Part shown: positions 37,137 through 48,786 of the stretch, piece by piece
Layout: every line of letters begins with the position of its first letter
Position numbering within the stretch: the stretch's first letter is position 1
Assembly (NCBI RefSeq): GCF_014203535.1
Contig: NZ_JACHJI010000001.1
Coordinates: 806,001-870,000 of the forward strand
Length of the DNA: 64,000 nucleotides
Source: Streptomyces griseomycini
GTDB lineage: Bacteria; Actinomycetota; Actinomycetes; Streptomycetales; Streptomycetaceae
Reading direction: 5' to 3'
Made by a program: the position numbers and the translations under genes
The notes under the pieces: model-generated
Told to the model about the DNA's origin: nothing
What the model saw: only the letters and a program-made list of their open reading frames with translations
The model's database searches: none

Positions 37137-38273
37137 TCAGCGCCCGTTGAACGCGTCCTTCAGCCGGGAGAACAGCCCCTGCTGACCGGGCTGGAACTGG
37201 CCCTGCGGGCGTTCCTCGCCGCGGAGCTTGGCCAGCTCCCGGAGCAGGCGTTCCTGCTCGGGGTCGAGCTTGGTCGGGGTCTGGACCTCGACGTGGACGA
37301 CGAGGTCGCCCCGGCCGCCGCCGCGCAGGTGCGTGACGCCCCGGCCGTGCAGCGGGATCGACTGGCCGGACTGGGTGCCGGGCCGGATGTCGACCTCCTC
37401 CATGCCGTCCAGCGTCTCCAGCGGCACCTTGGTGCCGAGGGCCGCCGCGGTCATCGGGATGGTGACCGTGCAGTGCAGGTCGTCGCCGCGCCGCTGGAAG
37501 GTGGGGTGCGGCAGCTCGTGGATCTCGACGTACAGGTCGCCGGCGGGGCCGCCGCCCGGTCCGACCTCTCCCTCGCCGGCGAGCTGGATCCGGGTGCCGT
37601 TGTCGACACCGGCCGGGATCTTCACCGTCAGGGTGCGGCGGGAGCGGATGCGGCCGTCGCCCGCGCACTCCGGGCACGGCGTGGGGACCACGGTGCCGAA
37701 GCCCTGGCACTGCGGGCAGGGGCGCGAGGTCATGACCTGGCCCAGGAAGGACCGCGTGACCTGCGAGACCTCACCGCGGCCGCGGCACATGTCGCAGGTC
37801 TGCGCGCTGGTGCCGGGCGCGGCGCCCTCGCCGCTGCAGGTGGTGCAGACGATCGCCGTGTCGACCTGGATGTCCTTGGTCGTGCCGAACGCGGCCTCGT
37901 CGAGCTCGACCTCGATGCGGATCATCGCGTCCTGGCCCCGGCGGGTGCGCGAGCGCGGTCCGCGCTGCGACGCCGTGCCGAAGAACGCGTCCATGATGTC
38001 GGAGAAGTTCCCGAAGCCGCCCGCGCCGAAGCCGCCGGCGCCCGCGCCGCCGCTCTGCGAGAGCGGGTCGCCGCCGAGGTCGTAGACCTGCTTCTTCTGC
38101 GGGTCCGACAGCACCTCGTAGGCGGCGTTGATCTCCTTGAACCGCTCCTGGGTCTTCGGGTCCGGGTTGACGTCCGGATGCAGCTCGCGGGCGAGCCGCC
38201 GGAAGGCCTTCTTGATCTCTTCCTGCGACGCGTCGCGGCGCACGCCGAGTACGGCGTAGTAGTCCGTGGCCAC
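37137..38273 (-). CDS. dnaJ2: Chaperone protein DnaJ (DnaJ2)
   Basis: This 378-residue type I Hsp40 has the J domain with the HPD motif ([10 protein letters not shown]), a Gly/Phe region (about 75-100), four CxxCxGxG-like zinc repeats ([32 protein letters not shown]) and the C-terminal peptide-binding domains. It delivers substrates to DnaK and stimulates its ATPase. The GTG start directly follows the hrcA stop codon, so it is coexpressed with its repressor under the CIRCE-type operator. The last 17 residues are repeated twice more downstream as separate untranslated-looking copies. It is the second DnaJ of the actinobacterial pair, since the first sits with dnaK/grpE. Confidence 0.96.
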   Translation of the reverse strand: MATDYYAVLGVRRDASQEEIKKAFRRLARELHPDVNPDPKTQERFKEINAAYEVLSDPQKKQVYDLGGDPLSQSGGAGAGGFGAGGFGNFSDIMDAFFGTASQRGPRSRTRRGQDAMIRIEVELDEAAFGTTKDIQVDTAIVCTTCSGEGAAPGTSAQTCDMCRGRGEVSQVTRSFLGQVMTSRPCPQCQGFGTVVPTPCPECAGDGRIRSRRTLTVKIPAGVDNGTRIQLAGEGEVGPGGGPAGDLYVEIHELPHPTFQRRGDDLHCTVTIPMTAAALGTKVPLETLDGMEEVDIRPGTQSGQSIPLHGRGVTHLRGGGRGDLVVHVEVQTPTKLDPEQERLLRELAKLRGEERPQGQFQPGQQGLFSRLKDAFNGR

Positions 38274-39290
38274 CTACGACTCCGCCAGGATCTGTCCGAC
38301 GTACCGTGCCACTGCGCGTACCGCTCCCATCGTTCCGGGGTAGTCCATGCGGGTCGGTCCGACCACGCCGAGCTTGGCGACAGCCTCGCCGCCCGAACCG
38401 TAGCCGACCGACACGACGGACGTGGAGTTGAGTCCTTCGTGGGCGTTCTCGTGACCGATACGGACGGTCACGCCCGGATCCTTCGCCTCGCCGAGCAGCT
38501 TGAGGAGCACGACCTGCTCCTCGAGCGCCTCCAGGACGGGCCGGATCGTGAGGGGGAAGTCATGTCCGAAGCGGGTGAGATTGGCGGTGCCGCCGATCAT
38601 CAGCCGCTCCTCGTTCTCCTCGACGAGCGTCTCCAGGAGGGTGGAGAGCACCGTCGAGACGGTACCGCGGTCCTCGGCCTCGAAGGCCTCCGGGAGGTCC
38701 TCCACCAGGCTCGGCACGTCGGTGAACCGGCGGCCCGCGACCCGGCTGTTGAGCCGTGCCCGCAGATCCGCCAGGGACGTCTCGCCGAACGGCGCCGGGC
38801 AGTCGACCATGCGCTGCTCGACCCGGCCGGTGTCCGTGATCAGCACCAGCATCAGGCGTGCGGGCGCGAGGGACAGCAGTTCCACGTGCCGCACCGTCGA
38901 ACGGGTCAGCGACGGGTACTGCACGACGGCGACCTGCCGGGTCAGCTGCGCGAGCAGCCGCACCGTCCGGGCCACCACGTCGTCGAGGTCGACGGCGCCC
39001 TCGAGGAAGTTCTGGATGGCGCGTCGCTCCGGCGGGCTCATCGGCTTGACGCCGGCGAGCTTGTCGACGAACAGCCGGTAGCCCTTGTCGGTGGGGATGC
39101 GCCCGGCGCTGGTGTGCGGCTGGGCGATGTAGCCCTCCTCCTCCAGCGCCGCCATGTCGTTGCGCACGGTGGCCGGGGAGACACCGAGCTTGTGCCGCTC
39201 GGTGAGCGCCTTGGAGCCGACGGGCTCCTCGGTGCCGACGTAGTCCTGGACGATGGCGCGCAGCACCTGGAGCCTGCGTTCACTGAGCAT
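38274..39290 (-). CDS. hrcA: Heat-inducible transcription repressor HrcA
   Basis: HrcA represses class I heat-shock genes by binding CIRCE and is kept active by GroEL. The 338-residue protein has the N-terminal winged helix ([51 protein letters not shown]). The GAF-like/dimer region includes [14 protein letters not shown] and the C-terminal [26 protein letters not shown] 39290 follows GGAGGTGTGCGCG; the longer open frame beyond it is a shadow. A CIRCE-like inverted repeat lies 39 bp upstream, which predicts autoregulation of hrcA-dnaJ2. Confidence 0.97.
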   Translation of the reverse strand: MLSERRLQVLRAIVQDYVGTEEPVGSKALTERHKLGVSPATVRNDMAALEEEGYIAQPHTSAGRIPTDKGYRLFVDKLAGVKPMSPPERRAIQNFLEGAVDLDDVVARTVRLLAQLTRQVAVVQYPSLTRSTVRHVELLSLAPARLMLVLITDTGRVEQRMVDCPAPFGETSLADLRARLNSRVAGRRFTDVPSLVEDLPEAFEAEDRGTVSTVLSTLLETLVEENEERLMIGGTANLTRFGHDFPLTIRPVLEALEEQVVLLKLLGEAKDPGVTVRIGHENAHEGLNSTSVVSVGYGSGGEAVAKLGVVGPTRMDYPGTMGAVRAVARYVGQILAES

Positions 39291-39328
39291 CGCGCACACC
39301 TCCAGTGGTCTTCCGCCCGGTAACGTCC

Positions 39329-39355
39329 CTGGCACTCTTCGCACGCGAGTGCCAG
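39329..39355. promoter_or_regulatory. CIRCE-type HrcA operator
   Basis: CTGGCACTC (39329-39337) and GAGTGCCAG (39347-39355) are perfect 9-bp arms with a 9-bp spacer. This is the CIRCE geometry (TTAGCACTC-N9-GAGTGCTAA) with the outer two bases changed on each side. It lies 39-65 bp upstream of the hrcA start. Confidence 0.9.
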
Positions 39356-39440
39356 ACTTCCCCGGCCCAGTGTACGGCCGGGTAGTACGCCCCCGGCAAG
39401 GCCGGTCCCGTCCCGTCGCGCCGGGCGGGGTCGTCCCGGA

Positions 39441-39446
39441 TAGCGT
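39441..39446 (+). promoter_or_regulatory. -10 element for a leaderless MBL transcript
   Basis: TAGCGT fits TAnnnT and ends 6 bases before ATG 39453; there is no ribosome binding site. Confidence 0.4.
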
Positions 39447-39452
39447 CCCGGT

Positions 39453-40187
39453 ATGACCGTGACTTGGGAAGAGTCGGGATGGGAGCAAGTGGCGCCCGGG
39501 GTGGGACGGTGCAGGCTGCCGGTGTGGGACTGCACGGCGGGGCTCGTCGTCGGGACGGACGCCGTGCTGCTCGTCGACGCGGGCTCGAGCCTCGCCGAGG
39601 GCGCACGGTTGCGGGCCGAGGCGCAGGAGCTCACCGGCCGCCGTGTGACGCATCTCGCGCTCACCCACCTCCACTTCGACCACGTCCTCGGGGCGGCGGC
39701 GTTCGCGGGCGCGGAGGTGTTCGGCGCGGTGGGGACGGACACGGCGCTGGCGGGCCGCGGGCGTGAGGAGCTGCGCGCGGACGCGGTGCGCCACGGGCTG
39801 GACGCGCGGGCGGCGGAGGAGGCCGTGGACGCGCTGGTCCGCCCGCGCCACACGGTGTGCGGCGAGCGGACGCTCGACCTCGACCTGGGCGGCGGCCGGC
39901 AGGTGCTGCTGGCGAACGTGGGCCCGGGGCACACCGCCCACGACCTCGCGGTGCTGGTCCCCGGCGACCCGGAGGTGGTCTTCTGCGGCGACCTGGTGGA
40001 GGAGTCGGGTGAACCGCAGGCGGGCCCCGACGCCGTGCCCTCCCACTGGCCGGCCGCGCTGGACCGGCTGCTGGAACTGGGCGGCGAGGACGCGCGGTAC
40101 GTCCCCGGGCACGGGGCGGTGGTGGACGCGGCGTTCGTCCGGGCCCAACGCGACGCCCTGGCGGCCCGTTTCGGCGTGTCGCGCTGA
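39453..40187 (+). CDS. MBL fold metallo-hydrolase
   Basis: This 244-residue metallo-beta-lactamase-fold hydrolase has the zinc motif [13 protein letters not shown] (about residues 71-83), [12 protein letters not shown] with the third His, [12 protein letters not shown] with the bridging Asp, and a final [10 protein letters not shown] with the last His. All ligands are present, so it should be an active dinuclear enzyme. The substrate is unknown; the soxX/cyclase-like arrangement gives no clue. It is transcribed divergently from hrcA, with a probably leaderless mRNA, and is followed by the DUF3097 gene 34 bp later. Confidence 0.88.
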   Translation: MTVTWEESGWEQVAPGVGRCRLPVWDCTAGLVVGTDAVLLVDAGSSLAEGARLRAEAQELTGRRVTHLALTHLHFDHVLGAAAFAGAEVFGAVGTDTALAGRGREELRADAVRHGLDARAAEEAVDALVRPRHTVCGERTLDLDLGGGRQVLLANVGPGHTAHDLAVLVPGDPEVVFCGDLVEESGEPQAGPDAVPSHWPAALDRLLELGGEDARYVPGHGAVVDAAFVRAQRDALAARFGVSR

Positions 40188-40208
40188 CCGCGGCGGGCCG
40201 GTTCCTCC

Positions 40209-40214
40209 TATCGT
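40209..40214 (+). promoter_or_regulatory. -10 element upstream of the DUF3097 gene
   Basis: TATCGT fits TAnnnT, ends 7 bases before ATG 40222, and has TGACCG about 18-19 bases upstream as a possible -35. Confidence 0.4.
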
Positions 40215-40221
40215 CATCGGA

Positions 40222-41031
40222 ATGCGCCAGTACTCCGCCGACCTCACCCCTCCGTGGAAGAAGCCGCAGCCTGTTCCGGAGGTCGCGGCCGAGCCCGGCC
40301 TGGTGGTGGAGGAGCCCGGCAGCGGCTTCTGCGGCGCGGTGATCCGCTGCGAGGCGGGCACGGTGACCCTGGAGGACCGCTTCGGCAAGCACCGCGTGTT
40401 CCCGCTGGAGCCGAGGGGCTTCCTGCTGGAGGGCCGCGTGGTGACCCTGGTGAGGCCCGCCGCCGGCCCGGTACGGCCCACCCGCACGGCATCGGGTTCG
40501 GTGGCCGTCCCCGGCGCCCGCGCGCGGGTGGCCCGGGCGGGCCGCATCTACGTCGAGGGCCGGCACGACGCCGAGCTGGTCGAGAAGGTGTGGGGCGACG
40601 ACCTGCGCGTCGAGGGCGTGGTCGTGGAGTACCTGGAGGGCGTCGACGACCTGCCGTCGATCGTCGCGGACTTCGCTCCGGGCCCGGACGCCCGGCTGGG
40701 CGTCCTGGTGGACCACCTGGTCCCGGGCTCGAAGGAGTGGCGCATCGCCGAGTCGGTGACGAGCGAGCACGCCCTGGTGGTGGGCCATCCGTACATCGAC
40801 GTCTGGGAGGCGGTGAAGCCGGCTTCGGTCGGCATCGGGGCGTGGCCCCGGGTACCGCGGGGGCAGGACTGGAAGACGGGCGTGTGCCGGGCGCTCGGGT
40901 GGCCGGAGAACACGGGGGCGGCCTGGCGGCACATCCTGGGACGGGTGCGGTCCTACAGGGACCTGGAGCCGGCGCTCCTGGGCCGTGTGGAGGAACTGAT
41001 CGACTTCGTCACGGAAAGCGGTGGGGTCTGA
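40222..41031 (+). CDS. DUF3097 family protein
   Basis: This 269-residue protein matches DUF3097, an actinobacterial family of unknown function. It contains [25 protein letters not shown], reminiscent of the TOPRIM-type E...GxxD arrangement (EGRHDAEL), then [17 protein letters not shown] and [14 protein letters not shown]. The TOPRIM-like reading (Glu in VEG-HDAEL, Asp in LVDH) is my inference and would suggest a nucleic-acid or phosphoryl-transfer role. The ATG at 40222 has no ribosome binding site but a close -10 element. It converges with hemW 53 bp downstream. Confidence 0.85.
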   Translation: MRQYSADLTPPWKKPQPVPEVAAEPGLVVEEPGSGFCGAVIRCEAGTVTLEDRFGKHRVFPLEPRGFLLEGRVVTLVRPAAGPVRPTRTASGSVAVPGARARVARAGRIYVEGRHDAELVEKVWGDDLRVEGVVVEYLEGVDDLPSIVADFAPGPDARLGVLVDHLVPGSKEWRIAESVTSEHALVVGHPYIDVWEAVKPASVGIGAWPRVPRGQDWKTGVCRALGWPENTGAAWRHILGRVRSYRDLEPALLGRVEELIDFVTESGGV

Positions 41032-41084
41032 CGCCCGGGAGGGTGCCGAACCCGCGTTCCGCGGTGATGCGCTCCGCCGGGTGA

Positions 41085-42317
41085 TCAGTCGACCAGGTCC
41101 CGCACCACCGCGTCCGCCAGCAGCCGGCCGCGCAGGGTGAGGGCCGCGCGGCCCTCCTCGTAGGGGTCCTGCCGGAGCAGGCCGTCCGCCAGGGCGCGGC
41201 GGGCCGCCACGAGGCCCGCCGGGCGCAGGAGGGAGAGGGGGACGCCCTCCTCGAGCCGGAGCTCCAGCAGGATCCGCTCCACCCGCCGGTCCTCGTCCGT
41301 CAGGACCTCCCGCCCGGCCCCCGGCGACCGCCCCGCCGCCAGCGCCGCCGCGTACGCCCCGGGGTGCTTCACGTTCCACCAGCGCACGCCGCCGACGTGG
41401 CTGTGGGCGCCGGGGCCCGCGCCCCACCAGTCGGCGCCTCGCCAGTACAGCTCGTTGTGCAGGCAGCGGGCCGCCTCGGAGGTGGCCCAGTTCGACACCT
41501 CGTACCAGGCGAAGCCCGCCGCCGAGAGGGTCTCCTCGGCGATGAGGTAGCGGTCGGCGTGGACGTCGTCGTCGGTCGTCGGCACCTCGCCGCGCCGGAT
41601 GCGGCGGGCGAGCTGCGTGCCCTCCTCGACGATCAGCGCGTACGCCGAGACGTGGTCGGGCCCGGCGCCGATCGCCGCGTCCAGGGACGCCCGCCAGTCG
41701 TCGTCGGACTCGCCGGGGGTGCCGTAGATCAGGTCGAGGTTGACGTGCTCGAAGCCCGCCGCGCGGGCCTCGGCGACGCACGCCTCGGGGCGGCCGGGGG
41801 TGTGGGTGCGGTCGAGGACCCGCAGCACGTGCCGCCGGGCGCTCTGCATGCCGAAGGAGATCCGGTTGAAGCCGCCGGCCCGCAGGGTCGCCAGGTAGGC
41901 CGGGTCGACCGACTCCGGGTTCGCCTCCGTGGTGATCTCGGCGTCCGCCGCCAGCCCGAACTCGTCGCGGATCGCGCCCAGCATCCGCACCAGGTCGTCG
42001 GCGGCCAGCAGGGTGGGGGTGCCGCCGCCGACGAACACCGTGCGGACCTCGCGCGGGTCGTCCCCCAGCACCTTGCGGGCCAGGCGGATCTCGTCGGTCA
42101 GGGTCTCGGCGTAGTTGTCGCGGGAGGCCAGCACTCCGCCGGTGCCGCGCAGCTCGGTGGCGGTGTAGGTGTTGAAGTCGCAGTAGCCGCAGCGGGTCGC
42201 GCAGTACGGGACGTGCAGGTAGAACCCGAGGGGGCGGTCGGCGGCCCCGGCGAGCGCGGACGCGGGCAGCGCGCCGTCGGCGGGGACGGGCTCGCCGTCG
42301 GGGAGTGCGGAAGGCAT
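41085..42317 (-). CDS. hemW: Radical SAM family heme chaperone HemW
   Basis: HemW is a radical-SAM relative of coproporphyrinogen III dehydrogenase that binds heme and passes it to acceptor proteins. The FeS motif YLHVPYCATRCGYCDF (CxxxCxxC) lies near residue 40. VFVGGGTPTLLAADDL and the GMQSARRHVLRVLDRTH block are the usual SAM-barrel signatures. The C-terminal HemW domain ends with LRGRLLADAVVRDLVD. I chose ATG 42317; ATG 42326 is in frame and equally possible. It follows the SpoIIE-type phosphatase gene by 38 bp in one operon. Confidence 0.93.
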   Translation of the reverse strand: MPSALPDGEPVPADGALPASALAGAADRPLGFYLHVPYCATRCGYCDFNTYTATELRGTGGVLASRDNYAETLTDEIRLARKVLGDDPREVRTVFVGGGTPTLLAADDLVRMLGAIRDEFGLAADAEITTEANPESVDPAYLATLRAGGFNRISFGMQSARRHVLRVLDRTHTPGRPEACVAEARAAGFEHVNLDLIYGTPGESDDDWRASLDAAIGAGPDHVSAYALIVEEGTQLARRIRRGEVPTTDDDVHADRYLIAEETLSAAGFAWYEVSNWATSEAARCLHNELYWRGADWWGAGPGAHSHVGGVRWWNVKHPGAYAAALAAGRSPGAGREVLTDEDRRVERILLELRLEEGVPLSLLRPAGLVAARRALADGLLRQDPYEEGRAALTLRGRLLADAVVRDLVD

Positions 42318-42355
42318 GTGCTCCATTGTCCCGCACCCGTTCCGTGGCCTGCGTC

Positions 42356-44518
42356 TCACTCCGCCTGGAGCACCAGCAGCGCGAGGTCGTCCGCCGGCGG
42401 GCGCGCGCCGAACTCGTGGACCAGGCGCTGGATGCGTTCCGCTATCAGCTCGGCGTCCAGCCCCGCGCAGCCCGCCAGGGCCGTCGCCAGTCCGTCGCCG
42501 TCGTCGAACTGACGGGAGCCGGAGCGCCGCTCGGTGACGCCGTCGGTGACGCAGAGCAGGGTGTCGCCGGAGCGCAGCTCGAAGGTCTCGCCGGTGTAGG
42601 CGGCGTCCTCGACGACCCCGAGCAGGGTCTGCGGCTGGGCGACGGTGCGGACCGTGCCGTCGGGGGCGAGCAGCAGCGGCAGGGGGTGCCCGGCGGAGGC
42701 GAGGGTGCAGCGGACGCCGCCGTCGAAGGGGACGAGCTCGCCGTAGAGGAGGGAGAGGAAGCGGGTCTGCGGGCCGTCACCGGGGGCGGTGGGCCGGGCG
42801 CCGGCGGCGACGAGGGCGCGGGCGGCGGCGTCGGCGGCCTCGGTGGCGTCGTCGAGGAGGAGCTGGTTGAGCCGGTCGAGGACGTCGGCGACGCGGTAGC
42901 CCTCGCGGGCGAGCAGCCGCAGCCAGGGCCGGGCCAGCCCGATGACGACGGCGGCCTCCGGACCCTTGCCCTGGACGTCGCCGACGGCGAAGCACCAGCG
43001 GCCGCGGCCGGCCGGGAAGAGGTCGTAGAAGTCGCCGCTGGGTCCGCCCTTGTCGCAGGGCTCGTAGACGAGGGCGCTGCGCGCGCCCGGGATCTCGGCG
43101 ACGGCGCCGGGCAGCAGTCCGCGCTGGAGCACCGCGCTGATGGTGGCCTGGCGGGCGTACTGCCGGGCGGCGCCGATGGCGAGGGCGACGCGTCGGCCGA
43201 GGTCCTCCACCAGCCCGGTGATCTCGTCGGGGAACCGGTCGATCCCGGCCCGCCCGATGACCAGGGTGCCCAGCGGCCGGCCACCGGCGACGAGGCGGTA
43301 GGCGAGGGCCGTACCGGGGGCGCGGTCCGCGCGGTCGGCGGCGTCCTCGGTCTCGGGCTCGGGCTCGGGCTCGGCGTCGTCCTCCGGCCAGGGGTAGGGG
43401 ACCGGGCCCGGGCGTAACGGGTCGCGGGGCTGCGGCGGAGTGCGGTCCAGGGCCCGGCGCAGGCCCTCGACCCGGCTCTCGCTGGCGTGCCAGACCCGGG
43501 CCGGCCGGGCACCGTCGTCCCGTGTCCCGTCGCCGCCCCAGCCGCCGTGGCCGGTGGTCTCGTCCTCCAGCCACACCGCGCACCAGTCCGCCAGCCGCGG
43601 GACGATCAGCTGCCCGGTGAGCGCGGCGACCAGGTCCTCGTCCAGCTGGCCGGCGAGCAGGTCGGAGGCCTCGGCGAGGAAGGACAGGGCCCCGCGCCCC
43701 AGCCAGGCCCCGTCGCGCCCGTGACGCCGTGCGAGCCAGTCGTCCCCGTACGAGCCGCCCCGACGGGCGTCACGGCCGCCGGCGCCCTCCCGGCGGCCGG
43801 GCGAGTCCCGCACGCCCTGGGCGAACAGGGGGTCCCACGGGGCGGGCGGGCCCGAGGGGCCGACCGGGTCCGGCGGGACCACGGGACCGGGCGGGCTCGT
43901 GGCACCCGACGGGTCGAGCGGGCCGTGCGCGCCCTGCTCCGCGCGGGGCGGCTCGGACGCGAGGATCTCCGCCACCCCCGGCTCCCGCGCCGGCGCCTGC
44001 TCCCCGGCGTACGCCTCGGTCCGGTCGTCCGCCGCGCACCCCCCGGCGGGCAGCCGCGCCCACACCGTCTTGGTGCCCGGGCGGTACGTGATCCCCCAGG
44101 CCTCGGAGAGCGCGGCGACGAGCGGCAGGCCGCGCCCGTACTCCGCGGCGTCGTGCGGCGACGCCTCCGGCTCGGTGCCGCGCGGGGCGCGGGTGGGGTG
44201 CCGGTCGGAGACCTCGACGACGAGCGCACCGGTCTCCTCCTCCAGCCGGCACGTCAGGTGCACGTCCGTCCCGGCGTGCACGACGGCGTTGGTGACGAGT
44301 TCGCTGGCGATCAGCGTGGCGTCGTCACCGACGCGGCCGGTGAGGTGCTCGGCGCCGGGCAGTGCGAGTCCCGCCCACTCGGTGAGCGCCTTGCGCAGCA
44401 GGGCCCGCGCGGAACCCGGCGCGAGCGGGCCCCCGGGCAGGGTCGTGTCCACCCGCGGGCACTCCCGCGCCTCGGAGGCACGCGAGGCGGTCTCCCGTTG
44501 CGTCGGAATGGCCCCCAT
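42356..44518 (-). CDS. HATPase-GAF-SpoIIE protein phosphatase
   Basis: This 720-residue regulator combines three modules. Residues ~25-160 form an RsbW-like serine kinase/ATPase domain with ASELVTNAVVHAG (N box), EVSDRHP and EYGRGLPLV (G box). A Pro-rich disordered linker spans ~165-260. A GAF-like sensor covers ~270-470, interrupted by an acidic EPEPEPE tract. The C-terminal SpoIIE/PP2C phosphatase (~480-720) has SGDFYDLF, AVGDVQGKGPEA, CVTDGVTERR and PADDLALLVL metal ligands. Such proteins switch anti-anti-sigma factors between phosphorylated and free states; Streptomyces has many. A GGGGAGCTGCCC leader precedes the ATG. The partner sigma system is not in the window. Confidence 0.93.
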   Translation of the reverse strand: MGAIPTQRETASRASEARECPRVDTTLPGGPLAPGSARALLRKALTEWAGLALPGAEHLTGRVGDDATLIASELVTNAVVHAGTDVHLTCRLEEETGALVVEVSDRHPTRAPRGTEPEASPHDAAEYGRGLPLVAALSEAWGITYRPGTKTVWARLPAGGCAADDRTEAYAGEQAPAREPGVAEILASEPPRAEQGAHGPLDPSGATSPPGPVVPPDPVGPSGPPAPWDPLFAQGVRDSPGRREGAGGRDARRGGSYGDDWLARRHGRDGAWLGRGALSFLAEASDLLAGQLDEDLVAALTGQLIVPRLADWCAVWLEDETTGHGGWGGDGTRDDGARPARVWHASESRVEGLRRALDRTPPQPRDPLRPGPVPYPWPEDDAEPEPEPETEDAADRADRAPGTALAYRLVAGGRPLGTLVIGRAGIDRFPDEITGLVEDLGRRVALAIGAARQYARQATISAVLQRGLLPGAVAEIPGARSALVYEPCDKGGPSGDFYDLFPAGRGRWCFAVGDVQGKGPEAAVVIGLARPWLRLLAREGYRVADVLDRLNQLLLDDATEAADAAARALVAAGARPTAPGDGPQTRFLSLLYGELVPFDGGVRCTLASAGHPLPLLLAPDGTVRTVAQPQTLLGVVEDAAYTGETFELRSGDTLLCVTDGVTERRSGSRQFDDGDGLATALAGCAGLDAELIAERIQRLVHEFGARPPADDLALLVLQAE

Positions 44519-44708
44519 GGGCAGCTCCCCGGCCGGTTCGTACGAGTACTCCTCGATAGCTGCCGACAGGGTGACAGACGGAGGCCGCCCATAAGCGCCG
44601 AGTTACCGAAGTGGGCCGTCAGGGGTGAGGACAGCGCTTCGCGTGCGGTCAGGAACGGACAGAAACCCGGCCCGTTCCGGACAGCGGGCGAACCGGAGGA
44701 CGAAAGAC

Positions 44709-44751
44709 GGGGGCGGGGCCCCGGGCCGGTCCGGCCCGGGGCCCCGCCCCC
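44709..44751 (-). terminator. Terminator of the acyl-CoA ligase gene
   Basis: Two perfect 19-bp GC-only arms (44709-44727 and 44733-44751) surround a GGTCC loop, starting 24 bp after the ligase stop codon. It is the most stable hairpin of the window and should insulate the SpoIIE-hemW operon. Confidence 0.85.
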
Positions 44752-44774
44752 GCCCGCTCGTCGCACAGTGACGG

Positions 44775-46649
<1,875 letters not shown>

Positions 46650-46695
46650 GACATCCTCCGGGGCCCGCGACGGTGCGGCTGGCTCAGTGGGGCTG

Positions 46696-46732
46696 GTTAC
46701 ACTCGCGAGCCGTTGTTTAACTCGCGAGTAAC
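46696..46732. promoter_or_regulatory. Paired CTCGCGAG operators upstream of the acyl-CoA ligase
   Basis: Palindromes CTCGCGAG occur at 46702-46709 and 46721-46728, 19 bp apart centre to centre. Flanking GTTAC (46696-46700) and TAAC (46729-46732) extend them into one large inverted repeat. The even spacing of about two helical turns suits two regulator dimers on one DNA face. Confidence 0.6.
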
Positions 46733-46827
46733 TATCGAGCACGGACAGAGTAAGGCGCGACCGGCCACCGCGTAAGGGGGTGCGGCCTGCCATTTCACAC
46801 GGAGAGCTACCCGCTGGACGCACGGGA

Positions 46828-46853
46828 GCCCGCCGTGCTGTCGCACGACGGGC
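46828..46853 (-). terminator. Hairpin downstream of lepA
   Basis: Arms GCCCGCCGTGC (46828-46838) and GCACGACGGGC (46843-46853) pair at 10 of 11 positions around a TGTC loop, about 65 bp after the lepA stop. The only T-run (CCCCTTTT) is on the + strand. Confidence 0.55.
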
Positions 46854-46917
46854 CCCTTTTCCGCCCGGTTCGCGGAGTAACCCGGAGTAACCCCGATGAC
46901 CGCCGGTCACCTTCCGG

Positions 46918-48786
46918 CTACTTCTTGCCCTTGCTCGATCCCGCGCTGTCGTCGCTGGAGAGGACGGCGATGAAGGCCTCCTGCGGCACCTCCACGGACC
47001 CCACCATCTTCATCCGCTTCTTGCCCTCCTTCTGCTTCTCCAGCAGCTTGCGCTTGCGGGAGATGTCGCCGCCGTAGCACTTGGCGAGGACGTCCTTGCG
47101 GATGGCGCGGATGGTCTCGCGGGCGATCACCCGCGAACCGATGGCGGCCTGGACCGGCACCTCGAAGGCCTGCCGCGGGATCAGCTCCTTGAGCTTGGCG
47201 ACGAGCCGCACGCCGTACGCGTACGCCTGGTCCCTGTGGGTGATCGCGGAGAACGCGTCCACCTTGTCGCCGTGCAGCAGGATGTCCACCTTGACCAGGC
47301 TGGAGGTCTGCTCGCCGGTGGGCTCGTAGTCGAGGGAGGCGTACCCGCGGGTCTTGGACTTCAGCTGGTCGAAGAAGTCGAAGACGATCTCCGCGAGCGG
47401 CAGGGTGTAGCGGATCTCCACCCGGTCCTCGGAGAGGTAGTCCATGCCGAGCAGGACGCCGCGCCGGGTCTGGCACAGCTCCATGATCGAGCCGATGAAC
47501 TCGCTGGGCGCCAGGATGGTGGCGCGCACGACCGGCTCGTAGACCTCGCCGATCTTCCCCTCGGGGAACTCGCTCGGGTTGGTGACGGTGTGCTCGCTGC
47601 CGTCCTCCATGACCACGCGGTAGACCACGTTCGGCGCGGTGGCGATCAGGTCGAGCCCGAACTCGCGCTCCAGCCGCTCGCGGATCACGTCGAGGTGGAG
47701 CAGGCCGAGGAAGCCGACGCGGAAGCCGAAGCCGAGGGCGGCGGAGGTCTCCGGCTCGTAGACCAGGGCGGCGTCGTTGAGCTGGAGCTTGTCCAGCGCC
47801 TCGCGCAGCTCGGGGTAGTCGGAGCCGTCCAGCGGGTACAGGCCCGAGAACACCATGGGCTTGGGGTCCTTGTAGCCGCCCAGCGCCTCCTCGGCGCCCT
47901 TGTGCTGACTGGTGACGGTGTCGCCGACCTTGGACTGGCGGACGTCCTTCACACCGGTGATCAGGTAGCCCACCTCGCCGACGCCGAGGCCGTCGGCGGG
48001 CAGCATCTCCGGCGAGTTGGTGCCGATCTCCAGCAGCTCGTGGGTCGCGCCGGTGGACATCATCCGGATCCGCTCGCGCTTGTTGAGCTGGCCGTCGATG
48101 ACACGGACGTACGTCACGACACCGCGGTAGGAGTCGTACACCGAGTCGAAGATCATCGCGCGGGCCGGGGCGTCCTTGACGCCGACCGGGGCCGGGATCT
48201 CGGCGACCACCTTGTCCAGCAGCGCCTCGACGCCCAGACCGGTCTTCGCGGACACCTTGAGCACGTCGTCGGGGTCGCAGCCGACCAGGTTCGCCAGCTC
48301 CTCGGCGAACTTCTCCGGCTGTGCGGCCGGCAGGTCGATCTTGTTCAGCACCGGGATGATCGTGAGGTCGTTCTCCATCGCCAGGTACAGGTTGGCGAGG
48401 GTCTGCGCCTCGATGCCCTGGGCGGCGTCCACCAGCAGGATCGTGCCCTCGCAGGCGGCGAGCGACCGCGAGACCTCGTAGGTGAAGTCGACGTGCCCGG
48501 GGGTGTCGATCATGTTGAGGATGTGCGTGTTGCCCTGGTCGTGGGTCGGGGCCCACGGCAGACGCACCGCCTGGGACTTGATCGTGATGCCGCGCTCGCG
48601 CTCGATGTCCATGCGGTCGAGGTACTGAGCGCGCATCTGCCGCTGCTCGACCACACCGGTCAGCTGGAGCATCCGGTCGGCGAGCGTGGACTTGCCGTGG
48701 TCGATGTGCGCGATGATGCAGAAGTTGCGGATCAGAGCCGGGTCGGTACGGCTCGGCTCGGGCACATGGCTAGGGATCGCGGGCAC
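46918..48786 (-). CDS. lepA: Elongation factor 4 (LepA)
   Basis: LepA/EF4 is a ribosome-dependent GTPase that acts on 30S maturation and stalled or back-translocated ribosomes. The 622-residue protein has [18 protein letters not shown] (G1), [11 protein letters not shown] (G2), [10 protein letters not shown] (G3) and [10 protein letters not shown] (G4). The LepA-specific C-terminal domain ends with [29 protein letters not shown], a Lys-rich tail that contacts tRNA. I place the start at GTG 48786 (AGGACCCTGC upstream), which gives the length usual in Streptomyces. It is divergent from rpsT, the common lepA arrangement in actinobacteria. Confidence 0.97.
   Translation of the reverse strand: MPAIPSHVPEPSRTDPALIRNFCIIAHIDHGKSTLADRMLQLTGVVEQRQMRAQYLDRMDIERERGITIKSQAVRLPWAPTHDQGNTHILNMIDTPGHVDFTYEVSRSLAACEGTILLVDAAQGIEAQTLANLYLAMENDLTIIPVLNKIDLPAAQPEKFAEELANLVGCDPDDVLKVSAKTGLGVEALLDKVVAEIPAPVGVKDAPARAMIFDSVYDSYRGVVTYVRVIDGQLNKRERIRMMSTGATHELLEIGTNSPEMLPADGLGVGEVGYLITGVKDVRQSKVGDTVTSQHKGAEEALGGYKDPKPMVFSGLYPLDGSDYPELREALDKLQLNDAALVYEPETSAALGFGFRVGFLGLLHLDVIRERLEREFGLDLIATAPNVVYRVVMEDGSEHTVTNPSEFPEGKIGEVYEPVVRATILAPSEFIGSIMELCQTRRGVLLGMDYLSEDRVEIRYTLPLAEIVFDFFDQLKSKTRGYASLDYEPTGEQTSSLVKVDILLHGDKVDAFSAITHRDQAYAYGVRLVAKLKELIPRQAFEVPVQAAIGSRVIARETIRAIRKDVLAKCYGGDISRKRKLLEKQKEGKKRMKMVGSVEVPQEAFIAVLSSDDSAGSSKGKK

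Noticed and set aside
36809..37193. CRISPR-like array
   Set aside because: Only three units of 149-165 bp derived from dnaJ2 are present; unit length and origin exclude CRISPR.
36823..37710. Minus-strand ORF spanning the dnaJ2 tail repeats
   Set aside because: It reads the repeats in a different frame from dnaJ2; the repetitive product only reflects the DNA repeats.
39291..40547. N-terminal extension of hrcA
   Set aside because: The extension crosses the CIRCE operator and the divergent MBL gene; the ATG at 39290 has a strong ribosome binding site.
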